A stretch of DNA of 64,000 nucleotides from Nannochloropsis oceanica. Taxonomy: Eukaryota; Sar; Eustigmatophyceae; Eustigmatales; Monodopsidaceae. Positions 21,536-33,572 of the stretch are shown here, piece by piece. The notes beneath the pieces are model-generated. The model did not search any database and had not been told where the DNA came from. It was given only the letters and a program-made list of their open reading frames with translations. Positions within the stretch are counted from its first letter, which is position 1; every line of letters begins with the position of its first letter. The DNA lies in NCBI GenBank assembly GCA_004519485.1, contig CP038110.1:1-64000 (forward strand), read 5' to 3'. A program made the position numbers and the translations under genes.

Positions 21536-24500
21536 CTACGGCGATGTCACAACCCCTCCCGCCCTCCCCCCTTCCTCTGTCGGTGCCACAGGCGGGAAAC
21601 TCACCCCAGGCCCATGACTTGCGTTCAGTTTCTCTACGAATTCTCTCATGGCCACCTCCTGTGGGGAGAACCACCGGCATCCATCCCTCTCCCCGTCCCT
21701 CCCTCCCTCCACCTCACCCTCGGGAGGCGAACAACGCAAGCTGCCACCATACTCCACGGGAATATGGGCCTCATCGATGAATTCGAGGAGGGCTTGCCGC
21801 GTTTCTTTGCCTGGGTTAGCAGGTAGGGAGGGTTAGGAAGGATGGAAGGAGGGAGGAGGTGAGGCTGAGCGCATGGAGGATAACAGGACAACGGAGAAGG
21901 GAGGGAGGAAAGGAGGGAGGGAAGGAGGGAGTGAAGCCACATTTACCTGCAGCGGCGATCCTAATCTTCTTCCTTGTTGCTTCATTCAAAATGGTCTTAA
22001 GCAGTCGCCAGAGGATGGAGAACCACACAGGAGCATTCGCGATGATGATGACACGGCTTCGTTCCTGGGAGTAGAGGGGAGGGAGGGAGGGAGGGAGGGA
22101 GGGAGGGAGGGCGGGAGGGAAAAAGAAGAGTTCGAATCTGTAAGCGAGATGCCATAAACATGAGAGAAAAGAAAGGAGGGGGGAAATGCCATAAACATGA
22201 GAGAAAAGGAAGGAGGGGGGGAAAGCACCCACGCACCGGGTAGTTCTGCTGAATCAATCCAAGGCCTTTTTTAAGGAAGGTCTTTGCATCTCCCTTTAAG
22301 TCCCCTAAGTTCGCTCCTGCCAGGTCGTAGACAGTGATGACCTTTATCTCGCCCCCTCCCTCCCTCCCGCCCTCCCCCTCCTTCAACATCACTTTGTAGA
22401 TGTACTCGGTGGAGAAGACGCAGTGGTGGAGGAGGGCGTCCACCCCAACGCCTTCCTCGGCCATTAACGGCATTTTAAATTCCCCGGTTCGTTCCACGTA
22501 GAAAATGTCGCCGTTTCGCGCAGGGGGGAGGAAAAAATGTGGCCAGTGCTTCTTAATCGTGTGAAAGTGCGGGTGGGGTCGTTGAAGGATGGAGTCGATC
22601 TAGGGAGGGAGGGAGAGAGGAAGGAAGAGAGGGAGACAGGGAGGGAGGAAGAGAGGGAGTGAGGGAGGGAGGGAGGGAGGAAGAGAGGTAGGGAGGCTGA
22701 GTGGTACCGCACGTGATAGGAAACTGCGAACTACACAGATGAAGCAAAGCAATTTCCCTCCCGTCTCCCTTCTTCCCTCCCTCGTTCCCTCCCTCCTTAC
22801 CTCCCACTCCTCCCGCCACGCCCTGGTGATGTCCCACCGTCTTTTAGCCTCCACCAGATCCCCTTGACACCCCTCAATGAACCGAGGGGGGATGGTCGCT
22901 GCCGCCCTTCCCTCCTTCCCTTCTGGGGAATGAAGCCACTCAAAGCTCTCGATGATTAGATCGATAGCGCCAATGGTTTGAAGGGAGCGTTGCCATGCCT
23001 GCGGAGGGGGAGGGAGGGATGATGGGAGGAGATGAGGATGGAAGTGATCGTGGGAAGGAGAGAGGAGCGGAGGGCGAGACGTACCTGGAAGACACACCAA
23101 GCGATGTAGCCGAGCACGAGGACAGAAAAAAAGTTCATGCTATAGCAGGCATAGAGCCCCAACAACCCCGCCTGCACCATCTCATTCGTTCGGCACCATG
23201 GAAGGGAGGGAGCAAGGGAGGGCACGACACGCACCCACGCAAAACCATCGGAGGAAGAGGAGGCGACTTTAAAGGAGGAGGGAGAGGGAGGGAGGGAGGA
23301 TGGAGAGGGAGGGAGGGAGGAAAGGGTGGAGGTAGAGGAGGAGGTGGAGGTGGAGGAAGTGGGGGAGGAAGGGTGAGCGACGTCCGACGTCCTCTTGTCC
23401 AAGTGCGAAGAATCGAGCGCTTTCGCTGCTTCTGCTGCTGCTGCCGCCGCCTTGCTTTTGAGTGTCGTCCCTTCTATAGAGAGATAGCCGGATTGGGCAC
23501 CGAGTCGGATGACGACAAGGTTATCGGTCTTGACGCCCTCGAGGCGGATGGGCGTGGCGTAGGAGAGGTTGGAATGGGCTAAAACAGTGTCGTGGTTGAA
23601 GGCCGTGGAGCCCTTGAGCAGGACCAGCTCGATGGGTGGAGCTTGCAGTTGCTGATGCTGCTGCTGCTGTTGTTGTTGTCGTTGTTGTTGGAGCTGCCCT
23701 TTCTTGGATTTCTTGCTAGTGCTCGTTGCTGCTGCTGTTGCTGCTGCCGCCGCTTGCCTCTGTCGAGCTTCTTCAAGGGCGGCCACCCATGCATCCCTCT
23801 CCTCGTGACTGGGTGCGAGAAACACCCGCCGACGATCTGCACATAGAATCTCGAAGGGGTAGGTGTCGTGGGAGGGAGGGAGGGAGGGAGGAAGGGAGGG
23901 GGGGAGGATGCAGTTGACTTGTTTTATGTCCTTAAGGGATACACTGCCGACAAAAATCCCGAAAGGCCCGGAAGAGGAAGAGGAGGAGGAGGAGGAGGAG
24001 GAGGATGAGGAGGAGGAAGCTTCCTCTCGTTTGTACCAGCAAAGAGAAGTGGAGGTGAGGATGATGAAGCGGCGTTTCTGGGGCTGCTGCTGTTGCTGTT
24101 GTTGGTGGTAATGGTGGGGGTCGTGACGGTGGCTGTGCTGGTGGCTAAGATAAGGGTGATGGTGAGCTACCGGCGAAGGAAGGGAGGAAACGGAAGAGGC
24201 CAGACTGCTGCGGCTATCGCTGATGGTTAGAGGAGCGGCATTATTGCTGCTAGCGGTGCGGGTGGTGAGAATGCCGTCACGTCCCTTCTTCCCTTTCTCT
24301 CCCCCAAACATGACAACAGGAGAGGCAGGAGGGGACATGGCAGCAGCACCAGCAGCAGTCGCAAGAGCGGAGGAAACGGCGTTCCCACCCTTACTCCCCG
24401 TTTTGACTTTATCTAAAAAGCCTGAATAGAGGACCGTCAGTCCTCCCTCCCTTCCAGAGACTCCTCTTTCACCTCCACCAGCACCAGCACCAGCTTTGAG

Positions 24501-24710
24501 GAATGCCGGACGCAACGCAGCAGAAAATGACTTCATTCGACGTATCGCTCTGAAGCTTGGAGTGTTTTCCCTGTCACCGCCGCCGCCGCCGCTGCTACGG
24601 CTAATGCTGCTGCTGGGGATGGCAGAGGAGCGGATTTGGCCGAGGGGGTCGGGGCTTGAAGAGGAAGACAGGGAATGGCTTCCCTGCAGATTGTAGTCTG
24701 TGTTCGTCAT
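21536..24710 (-). CDS. PH domain plus CRAL-TRIO (SEC14-like) lipid-binding protein
   Basis: Model complement(join(21536..21810,21947..22064,22237..22599,22801..22998,23085..24710)), 859 aa; phases 0,0,0,1 close. The frame is open for 60 codons upstream, but MTNTDYN is preferred. Residues about 91-320 form a PH domain interrupted by low-complexity runs: LYSGFLDKVK, RRFIILTSTSLCWYK, VGSVSLKDIKQV, YPFEILCADRRRVFLAPS, and the diagnostic ERDAWVAALEEA helix. A hydrophobic stretch near 517-542 (LLGLYACYSMNFFSVLVLGY) could be a membrane helix. Exons 2-5 hold the CRAL-TRIO domain: RFIEGCQGDLVEAKRRW, VITVYDLAGANLGDL, YPERSRVIIIANAPVWFSILW and FIDEAHIPVEYGG. Likely role: binding of phosphoinositides or another lipid at a membrane, possibly lipid transfer; the ligand is unknown. 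Introns 2 and 3 end in TCCC tracts. Confidence 0.82.
22078..22113 (-). repeat. TCCC array at a 3' splice site
   Basis: On the minus (sense) strand a run of about eight TCCC units, followed by CTCTACTCCCAG, the acceptor of exon 4 of the PH/CRAL-TRIO gene. It stands where a polypyrimidine tract belongs. Confidence 0.8.
22149..22223 (-). repeat. Two-copy 37-bp tandem duplication in an intron
   Basis: ATGCCATAAACATGAGAGAA followed by a purine run occurs twice head to tail (about 22149-22185 and 22186-22223) just downstream of the donor of exon 3 in the PH/CRAL-TRIO gene. The near identity of the copies suggests a recent duplication. Confidence 0.85.
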
Positions 24711-25928
24711 CGTGGTTCTACTTTGAGGGGAGGGGGGGGGGGGGAAGAAGGAGTGAGGGCGGGGGGAGAGCGAAGAGAGAAAGGAAGGAAGAGAACGAGC
24801 ACCTGGCGACCACATGATAGGGCTCACAAACCAACTGCATCTATCAGTATTCCACCGACTCCTTTCCCCTTCCGACACGTTCACGTACACGGAGGTATAG
24901 ACCTATTCATACATACTGTCTGTCGTCCGTTTGGCCATTAAGGGTGAGCTTAAATTTTAGAGCATTGAAAAAGGAGAGAAGGATACCCCCAACCAATCAC
25001 AAGCCTTTCACTCGACAGACGAGGGGAGATTTTTCTCACGTGTGAGCATAGATGTGTGTGCTTGTAAACACGGGCTTCATGTCATGCGAACGAGTTGTGC
25101 GGGGACAACTCAAAATTTACATCGCACCACTCACACTGACTTGTCGAGTCTGCCCCTGGGAGAGATGTAGCCACCGCACTTTTCTGCTGACCCGCTGAAC
25201 TTATTTTGCGCTTCAGGGGTACGTGCAGCCTGTGTGGAGTCAAATAAGTAAACATGGCGTGGCCGAAGGTCATTCGCATATGCCGAACGAGTAGACCGTT
25301 GGGAGAGCCAGGTGGGCGTTGACGCCATCTTTGAACTTTCTGTCTGAAAAATATAAAGCACATCATCCTCCTCCTCGCTTGAATGTTGCAACATGCAGGC
25401 TCTGCGGGAGTAATTACCGCTGAAGCTATGGAGTTTTCTCAATACTTGTTTGAACATAGAGGTTAAGGAAAATATCTCTCACTCTACAGGTCCACTCTCT
25501 GAATCTGTTGACAGACCCTCACTCAACCCGAGGCATCCCCAAAAGTCCAGTGCAAAGACAGACAGAAAGTCACTCATGAGTGCAACAACCCTCTCTTCAC
25601 ATGATCAAATGAGAAAGGTCGTGGAAAAGTCACTCACATAATCTGTCATACAGTAGACTCACTTGCAATAAAGATATTTCAGGGACATTCTGGAGTTAGC
25701 TCGAGAGGATGATACAGGGATAATACCGCTGTCGCAAATAAGAACTTATGTTCCATCGACATACTAGCCAATGAGGGCATGGGTTCGCTACATTTAATCC
25801 CGTACTATCCCATTCCAAAAAGACAGCAACACAACCAACTCGATTCTTCACCCTCTCTGCCATCCGGCCCTCGAACGCATCAACAACAACAAAAAAACAC
25901 ACAAACCCCCCTCTTTTAAAAAAAGTAA
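24711..25928. other. Divergent intergenic region, PH/CRAL-TRIO (-) and VIT/VWA (+)
   Basis: About 1.2 kb, AT-richer than its surroundings from about 24950. Two overlapping minus-strand frames near 25082-25457 have no recognisable motif. Both genes' promoters should lie here; no clear element seen. Confidence 0.5.
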
Positions 25929-28900
25929 ATGACTACCGTGGACATTCCCGATTATGACGGTGCTTACCAGGCCAAACCGGACACACCTGAGCGTTTCTAT
26001 CTATGTACAGCTTTCAATTTTGGTCTTACATGTAAGTCTAACTTCCTATCCCCTCCCCTCCTCTTCTTCATGCCCCTCTCCCCGTCTTCCTTCACAGCAT
26101 TATTCACGAAGAAGCTGACCAACTATTCGCATATACTTGGATGACCCACTTACAGGTGCAGCAGGGAGGAGCGTGCCATTGAAGCGTGTGAACGTCAAAT
26201 GCAACGTGCTAGACTTCCTCGCCGAGGTAAAGAAGGTGGAAGAAGGAAGGGAAGGAAAGGAAGGGAAGGAGGAGAGAAGGAATCGAAGAATAGCAGTAGT
26301 GAGTGTTTTTTTACCATTTTCCAAAGTCATACAGCCTTGATGGGTCTTATATGAAGAGTGATCATAATAAGCGACAGGAAAAGCATTTGATCTCTTTCAT
26401 CAGCTCACATTGTGATCCACCCCTCCGTCCCTCCCTCCCTCCCCTTTTATCATATCTCTCAGGTCTCAGTCGAGCAGACCTTTCAAAATGATGACCCCTC
26501 CACGGCCGTTGAAGTCATCTACCGTTTCCCACTGGACGCCCAAGCCATCCTCACCTCATTTTCTACGCAGAAGAACGAGGGTCCCGTCATCCATGGCAAG
26601 GTGACGGAGAAGGAAGAGGCGAAAGCCACGTATGAGGAAGCCTTGGCCTGTGGACAAGGTGGGTATCTGCTGCATGAGGAAGGGGAATTGAAAGACGTTT
26701 TCTCGCTCAAAGTGGGAAACTTGCAACCAGGAGAGACGGTCAATGTCAAACTAACGTATGTTGCTCAGGTGGATGAGGAGGAAGAGGAGGAGAAGGAGGA
26801 GAAGGAGGAGGGGGAGGAAGCGGAAGGAAGCAAGTTGCCACAGAAGACGACACCCAAGAATAAGAAAAACAAGAAAAAAAGCTCCTCCTTGCGTCTCGTC
26901 ATCCCCACGGCCGTCGCCCCTCGCTATATGCCGTCCATGGAACAGTCGTCTGAACTGTACAGACACGCGGAGACTGCCTTGGGGTCCTGGCCAGAAGACC
27001 TGTTAATGCTCGAAGGAAATGTCAGATCTGCCTCCAGAATCACCCATCTCGTCCCTCATACATTAAAAGAGAAGACGATGGTGTCTGTGAAGGAGGAAGG
27101 GAAGGAGGGATCGTTTCATGCGGTGGTGCCTTACTTAACGGAGGATTTCGTTTTGTTGATTGGGTTTGAGGAGAGGGTCAAAGATCGGGCGTGGCTGGAA
27201 CCGTCCACGGGGGCATTAACTGTCAGCGTGGGTTTGGGCGAAGGTACGTGAGAGATGCACCAGAGCCTGATTTCCCCTCTGCTGCCCATTGACTGTCTCG
27301 TCTTCCGTGTTTTGTGGGTGCTCCAAGCCGCCCTTACCAGCTTTATCGTTGTCGTCGAATATCTCTAGTCCTTAGCACCTAACCCACCATCTCCTCCTCC
27401 CTCGTTCCCCCTTCCTTCACAGACCAGCTCCCCGATACCGAAGAGAGCAAAGGGGAATTCGTCTTCGTCATCGATCGTTCGGGCTCCATGGATGGGTCAA
27501 AGATTCAGCATGCGCGTGAGGCCCTCGCTCTGTGTATCTCCGCCCTACCTGAAGGCAGTCGTTTTCAGATCCTCTCCTTTGGGAGCACCTTCGCCCCTCT
27601 CTTCCCGGCTTCCACTCCTACCTCCTTCCCTCCCTCCCCCGTGGTCCAGCCATCTAATTTGACATCTGCTTTCACCACTGCTGCTGCTATGCCTGCTGCT
27701 GCCACTGCTGCTTTTGGGACTCCTGTTTTATTCACGGACGAGACCAAAAAAGTTGCCTTGGAGCATTGTGCACAAATGGAAGCAAATATGGGAGGGACGG
27801 AGCTCCTTGCTCCTCTCCGTGCATTGTCCACGCTTCCCCCTTCCCTCCCTCGTCAGGTGTTCCTGATTACTGATGGTCAGGTGGGAAACACGGGAGAGGT
27901 GTTGGGGTGGGTGAGGAGGGAGGGACGGAGGGAGGGTACGAGGTTCTTTGCGGTTGGAATCGGAGGGGGGGTGAGTCGGGGCCTGGTGAAGGGAGTGGGA
28001 AGGGAGGGGGGAGGGGAGAGTGTCTTTGTGGTGGACGGGGAGAGGATGCAGGGGAAAATTATGCGGCAAATGAACAGGGCCGTGGGGCCGGCGGTTGGGG
28101 GGAGCAGGGTGGAGGTGGAGGGAGGAAAGGAGGGAAGGGTTGTTGTCCTCTCAGTGTCGCCCCGAAAACCTCGGCCTCTGTTTACCGGTGGTCGCCTTCT
28201 CTTCTATGCTTTACTGGATCCTAATACTCTCGTTCAGAACAAAAAGACAAAGGAGAAAGGAAACGAGGGGGAAGAAGGGTGGGTGGATGTCGGCGATGAG
28301 AAGGAGGGCTGGAGGGAGGAAGGGCTGACTATCCGGGTAAGGGGCACCGGGCCGGGAGGGGAGCAAGTGGTAATTCCAGTACCTCTTCAGATTGTCCCTC
28401 GGGGTTTTGCGCCGTCGGGAATGCTGAGGGCCCTGGCCGTGAAATCAGTCCTGAGCGACTTGGAGGAGGAGGTGGAGGGAGAGGGGGAAGGGAAGGAGAG
28501 GGCAAAGACAGAGGCGGTGGCTCTGTCGGTCGCAAGTGGGGTTTTATGCAAGTACACTTCGTTTGTGGCTGTGGAAGAAGGGGGGGAGGGCGGGAGGTTC
28601 GGAGGGTCTAAGCGAGTCTATCTTCCTCTGGCGTTCGTGACTCGGACAAATATGGGTCATGACCCATGGGGGCAAGGGAGAGGACGAGGAGGAGGTCGAG
28701 GAGTAGGAAGAATGTTGAATTTTGCTGCTGCATCTTCGCCTATGATGGCCATGGCGCAATGTCGTGGGTCGGCTCCAGTGATGATAAAGGAAGCTGCGCA
28801 TGGAGGGGTTAGGAGCGGTCGTTCTGATGTGGGGCATCGTGGTATGCCGCAAAGGCTGGGAAAGATGGCGATGACAGCTTCATGTGACGTTTCCAGTGTT

Positions 28901-28946
28901 GCTCCAGTTTCCTCCACGGTCGCTCGTGACGTCCCAGGCAATGGTG

Positions 28947-28985
<39 letters not shown>

Positions 28986-29422
28986 AGAGGGTTGATCACG
29001 TGTCGTTGGTGGCCCGGCAGAGGGCATCAGGTGCATGGGAGTGGGACGAAGAGTTATTGTTCTCCATGCTTTTTGCAGAGGAGGGGAAGGGTGAGGAAAA
29101 AAGAGAGCACGGGGAGGGAAAAAATGTCTTGAAGGAGCTCGAGGCACGGATGCGTGTGATAAAGCGAAGGGACGGAAGGGCGGAGGAAGGGGAGGAGGAG
29201 GAGCAGGAAGAGAAAAAGATGAAGAAGGAGAAGGATGTATGGGCCACAGCATTGGTCTTGCTATACTTGGAGAAGAAATGGGGGAAGTATGAAGAAGAGT
29301 GGGAGGTGGCGGAGAAGAAGGCAAAACGATGGTTGTTGCGCAGGATGGGAGGGAGCGAGGAAGGGGTACAGGACGTGATGGAGAAGGCTGGGAAGGTCTT
29401 GGCGGCGAAAGAATTTGTTTAA
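25929..29422 (+). CDS. VIT domain plus von Willebrand A domain protein (VWA5A/ITIH-like)
   Basis: Model join(25929..26031,26156..26226,26463..27243,27423..29422), 984 aa; phases 1, 0, 1 close. Residues about 30-165 form a VIT domain (KRVNVKCNVLDFLAEV, EVIYRFPLDAQAILTSF, KVTEKEEAKATYEEAL, LQPGETVNVKLTYV). A complete MIDAS vWA domain starts near 331: D336-R-S338-G-S340, then GGTELLAPL and FLITDGQVGN. The architecture is that of inter-alpha-trypsin inhibitor heavy chains and intracellular VWA5A/PARP4-type proteins; no signal peptide is visible, so it is probably cytosolic. The C-terminal third is Glu/Gly-rich with a poly-Ser run and a final WATALVLLYLEKKWGKYEEEW, resembling the helical tail seen in VWA5A homologues. 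Ligand binding through a divalent cation is expected; the partner is unknown. Confidence 0.87.
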
Positions 29423-30540
29423 CTAATAGGGTTTCGTTAAAAGAATGAGGAGGGAGGCACTGAGGACAAGGAAAGAGTCAAGGGGAAGAGGGAAGCACCA
29501 GGGGCCCCGTACGTGTCAAAAAAGGCAAGGAAAGGTCCAAAGAGGGGAGGGAAGCAGTAGTTGATTGATGCTACACATTGAATGGAAGCAAGATGTAGAT
29601 AGAATGCATGCATATGAATGAGATATGAGTGCTTGTGTCTGTCCGGGGGGCTGAGATCGCTCTCCCTTTCGAATCACGGTGTATGACAACAGGGACGAAA
29701 GGACGAAATCAGTGTGTATAAAAAGTGGGAAACAACAATAAGAGGCGAAGCAGCATTCTTCCTCATTCTTCCACTTCTTTCTCTTTTGTACATTTTGGCT
29801 CTAGGAGCCTGTCAATGGTCTTAATTCCCCCGCTCTACGTGTATTTTGGTGCGTGCTGGTCTTACTTTTCAAAAAGTCAAATCTGTCTTTACGCACTGTC
29901 GCTCTTCTTTCCCTTCTCCCTCCACGTGACACGAGGCGGCGAATGTGCTTCGCAACTTTTTCGAGGCTCGACTACTTCTTTCTCGTTTCTTCGTCTGCCA
30001 ACTCTCTATTCTCTTTTCCATGCCTCTATGCCTCCCGTTTCGCCTCCCCTCAATACGAGCCATCAAGACAAAAAAAGAGTCTCCTACGAAGAGGGGTATT
30101 ATAGAAAGGAATTCGGCGCTGGTTCTTGTCCCAAAACAGAGATTTCGATGGTGATGAATTGGATGCTGACATTTCTCGACGGGGAATTCAAGTACATTCG
30201 AAAAAAAAAGACATGCGATTGCGTCGGTCCCACCAGAGTCGCCTCCGCGGAACCTTTTATGGTGCATGATTTGCTCTTGTTTCGCAGGATTTGCTCTTGT
30301 ATCACAATGTTTCCCCCTTCCGCCAGATATGATGCTGTATCAGAAGGCTAAACCGTTGAGAGAGAAGAGAGGCACGATGAAGGTACACGACACGACAGGC
30401 AGAGACTTTCTCGTGCCCTCCCCGCGGACGACAACCCGTTTATGTAGTTGAAAAAAAAAACTCGTATGTATATATACACACGTGACAGGCAGCCTGTCGT
30501 GTAACAGAGAGAGAAGGACAAGACTTCCTTTACTTCTTCC
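29423..30540. other. Convergent intergenic region, VIT/VWA (+) and TLDc (-)
   Basis: Near-balanced base composition. A 13-bp direct duplication, GATTTGCTCTTGT, occurs at about 30268 and 30289. A 208-codon open frame at 29725-30351 has no motif and no support. Confidence 0.5.
30478..30502. other. Inverted repeat (hairpin) just past the TLDc stop
   Basis: ACACGTGACAGGC faces GCCTGTCGTGT, giving an 11-bp stem with one bulged T, about 40 nt downstream of the TLDc stop codon in transcript sense. It may be a 3' UTR hairpin; the function is unknown. Confidence 0.55.
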
Positions 30541-32656
30541 TCAGTCCCTTCCCATTTGCTCCCGTTTCCCATGTCCAAAGGTTTTGCCCAGCAAAAATTC
30601 CTTGTCGAATTCGTTGTCTAGAAATTTGCTCTTGTCCACCTTGCGAGCTTTCGCAATGATCTCTGCCCGCAGATCCCGCGCATGACCCTGCGCACTTACC
30701 GCTGCCCCAATCCTCTCCTCCCCCCCTACCCCCCACACCTCCAATCCCTCCATATCAAACTCGCCCTCCCTCCCTCCATCCATCCCCCTTCCCCCCCCTC
30801 CTCCCAGAGGCCCCCACTCGAACGTACCGTCCCGAGTGCCGGCCACGCAACCATCCAAACTCTCCGGGATCCACAGCCTAAACCCACCATCGATGCTCCC
30901 TCCTACCCCCAGTCCATGCGGCAACGAGAAACCTTTCAGATTAAGGTACATATAGTGCTTCGCCCCGCCTTGCCCGTGCCCGCTAGCCTTGGGGCGTATC
31001 TCCACAAAGGAGGGAGAAAGGCGGAAGAGGAAGCATTCTGAGGAGCCGAAGAAGGAGTTGCTCTCCTTCCACGTGTCGTTGGTAAAGAAACCGAAGACGG
31101 CGCCGGTGGTGTCGCGGAGGAGAAGGACGGTGGGACCTGGGTAGCGTATTTTCGATTGATTAGAAAAGAGAGAGAATCTGATTAATGATTACACTCGACT
31201 CTGTTACATTCTCTGACTAAAGAAAGAAAAGAAGAAGAAAGAGAATGCAAAATACGAAATAGAGAAGGAAGGTGGGGGAGACAGACGAGGAGGGAGTGAA
31301 GGAGGGAGGGAGGGAAGGAAGGTGTAATGCCCGCCCTCAATGCTTACCTCGGTAGCCAAGAATATGATGACAGATTCTGTTAAAACTCAGCCCATTCTCC
31401 TCACTCGTGTAAAGCCTCGTCCATGCCCCTTGCAGATAGGGCGAAGCAAGGGCCAGTCCAAACAGGGAGTGCTCAGAGCTTAGGATGTAGGAACGGCTCA
31501 AGAGCTCGGGAAGGGCGAGGCGGAGGGAGGGGGGGAGGGGCAGGGGGGGGACACCCATCTCACAGTTGGCAAAAAGACGCGAATACATGAATGCAGCAAA
31601 GGGTTGATAAAGGAGAGGGAACGACTCTGTGGCCCATACGTAAAATTCGTCGAAAGAAACGGCCGGCTCTTCCTCTTCAGTGATGGAGAATTCAGAGGGC
31701 GAGGAAGTGAGGGAGGAAGCGAAGGAGGGCAAGGAGGGCATAGCAGGGTGGAAGGAGGAGGTGGGAGGGGGAATGTTATGGTCTCGGATGAGCGGGTGGT
31801 GGAAGAGAGTCGTATCGAAAGTGAGGACATGAGTAGGAGGAGTAGGAGTAGGAGTAGGAGGAGTAGGAGAAGTGGGAGGACGAGGCGATGTAGAGGTGGA
31901 GGACGCTGAGGAAGGAGGGCCCGAAGGAGGGACAACAGGAGCGGGAGAGGATAGGAGGTGGCATTGGTAGGCAAGGCGAATGACTTCCTTCAGGCAGGTG
32001 TAGGAGAGAAGAGGCGCTCCATTCGATACGGCTCCTTCAGCTGCCCCTTCATCCTTCCCTCCCTCCCCTCCTTCCCCCTCTTCCCCCAACAAGCACATCA
32101 CCTGAAATACCACCTGGAGGATCGACCGATCTGAAGCTCGGGTGCACCCTGACACCCCCTGGAAAAACTCATCAAAACTGAGGCTGGCTTCTAACCTTCC
32201 CTCCTCCTCATCTTCCTCCTCCTTCTCCTTCACTGCTTCCGTTTGGTCTTCTTCTCCATATGCATCTGCTACTGCTGATGCTACTGCTGATGCTGCTGCT
32301 GCTGCTCTTCCCATTTCTTTGAAAACATCAAACAGCGCCGGCGCCCAGTTCTCTTCACTCCTGACGCCAAATAATTTTAAGAACCCCTCCTTCGTCATTC
32401 TCACTGCCTGCTTACCCTTCCTTCCTCCCTTCTTTCCTCCTCCTTGACCCGAAGAGCAAGACGACGAAGCGAAATGACGAAAGATATCACATAGCCGCTC
32501 GTATTCCGCATCGGTAAACGGACCTTTATTGACAATCACGTCAGGATGATGGGAAAAGCCGTGCAATAAATGCCCTAACATGCTGCTTTTGTCGCTCTGG
32601 AGTTTGGGGCGGATGCCCTCGGCTCCGCCGGCGGGGAAGCTGGTTGTGACGCCCAT
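30541..32656 (-). CDS. TLDc domain protein with EF-hand-like N-terminal region
   Basis: Model complement(join(30541..31136,31348..32656)), 634 aa; a phase 1 junction closes the frame. The C-terminal half is a complete TLDc domain: FNRICHHILGYRGPTVLLLR, GAVFGFFTNDTWKESNSFFG, ECFLFRLSPS, HYMYLNL, GLGVGGSIDGGFRLWIPE, GTFEWGPL and LEVWGVGG. TLDc proteins (OXR1, TLDC1/mEAK7 and relatives) act in oxidative-stress resistance, TOR signalling and, in several cases, V-ATPase disassembly. The N-terminal half has acidic LSFDEFFQGV and VSFDEFYVWAT segments typical of EF-hand-like helices, as in mEAK7-type TLDc proteins; calcium binding is not assured. Low-complexity insertions (Glu/Gly, Pro/Thr) separate the helices. 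The N-terminal MGVTTS could be myristoylated (Gly2, Ser6), another mEAK7-like feature; this is inference. Confidence 0.85.
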
Positions 32657-33572
32657 CGCTCTGTGTTGGAGGAAAGGTTAGGGAGGGGAGGGGATAGGGA
32701 GGATGTGAGATTAATTATACAGTGGCTTTCGATGTTGTGTGCGGGTGAGAAGTGACGCGAGACAGGCAGCTCAAGAGCATGTGGGACGGGCGCCGCCATC
32801 GTTGAAACTTGCTCGGTCTCCTTGCATTCTTATTCAGCAGCGTTCCGCGCCCGTCGTGGTCCTCTTGGGGTCCAGACAAACAATGTCGCGGGCCAAATGT
32901 GGGTTTTAGCAGTGGGGCAAGTGCAGGTGGGGCATACATGTGGTCAAATAATTGCATACACATGTCAGAGCGGCAAACGCCTCGGATGGTTCAAGTGCAT
33001 GAGACCTGAGCTGCCTGCCCTTGAGGATTTAATGCACTCTACTGTTGTACGTGGGACTGCTCCAATACACGCCCTTAGCCCTTTCGGAGGGTGCGCTCAA
33101 AAGCAATAAGTCAAAGTCAAGCTATAGGGATGGCGAGGCGGCGTACGTCGCTCTCCCACCTCTCGCACTGCATCGAGTTCTTGCAAAGAAGAAAGGGAGG
33201 TGCCGCCACTCGAAACAAGTGCATCGTCTCCTTCTTATCCTCGTTATTCTGCTACATGCTTGCCCTTGTGCGATTTAGCCTATGTGTGGTGGTGGTGGCC
33301 GTAAGGTGAGATCGCGGCGTTTGCACTTGCTGGAACACGAAGTTGCCTCTCCTCTCCATCCTTGTCGGCGATCCCCCCCCCATCTAGGCAAGAACGAAGA
33401 ACTCTCTTTTCTATTCATGCACCACACACCCAGCCTGCGCACGACTCTTACACACCCTATACAGACGGAGACAAATAAAATTGGTTGCCAGTGCTACTTA
33501 TTCTCCTCCTCCCGTTCTGCGGCGTGCAGCAAGCAGCAGGGAAGACAGCTAGCGCTCAAGCACCCTTGCTTC
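32657..33572. other. Divergent intergenic region, TLDc (-) and acidic orphan (+)
   Basis: About 0.9 kb with both promoters expected. The frame of the acidic protein is open back to an ATG at 33282, but that stretch reads as UTR. No repeat arrays, unusual for this window. Confidence 0.45.

Noticed and set aside
22125-22145. TTCGAATC motif as a tRNA T-arm
   Set aside because: No acceptor or anticodon stem can be formed around it; it lies in an intron.
25082-25457. Two overlapping minus-strand frames of 94 and 108 codons
   Set aside because: No recognisable similarity; two frames are equally open, so chance is likely.
29725-30351. 208-codon plus-strand frame beginning with GTG
   Set aside because: No ATG at its start, Phe/Ser/Leu-rich random-looking composition, and it lies in the 3' flanks of two convergent genes.
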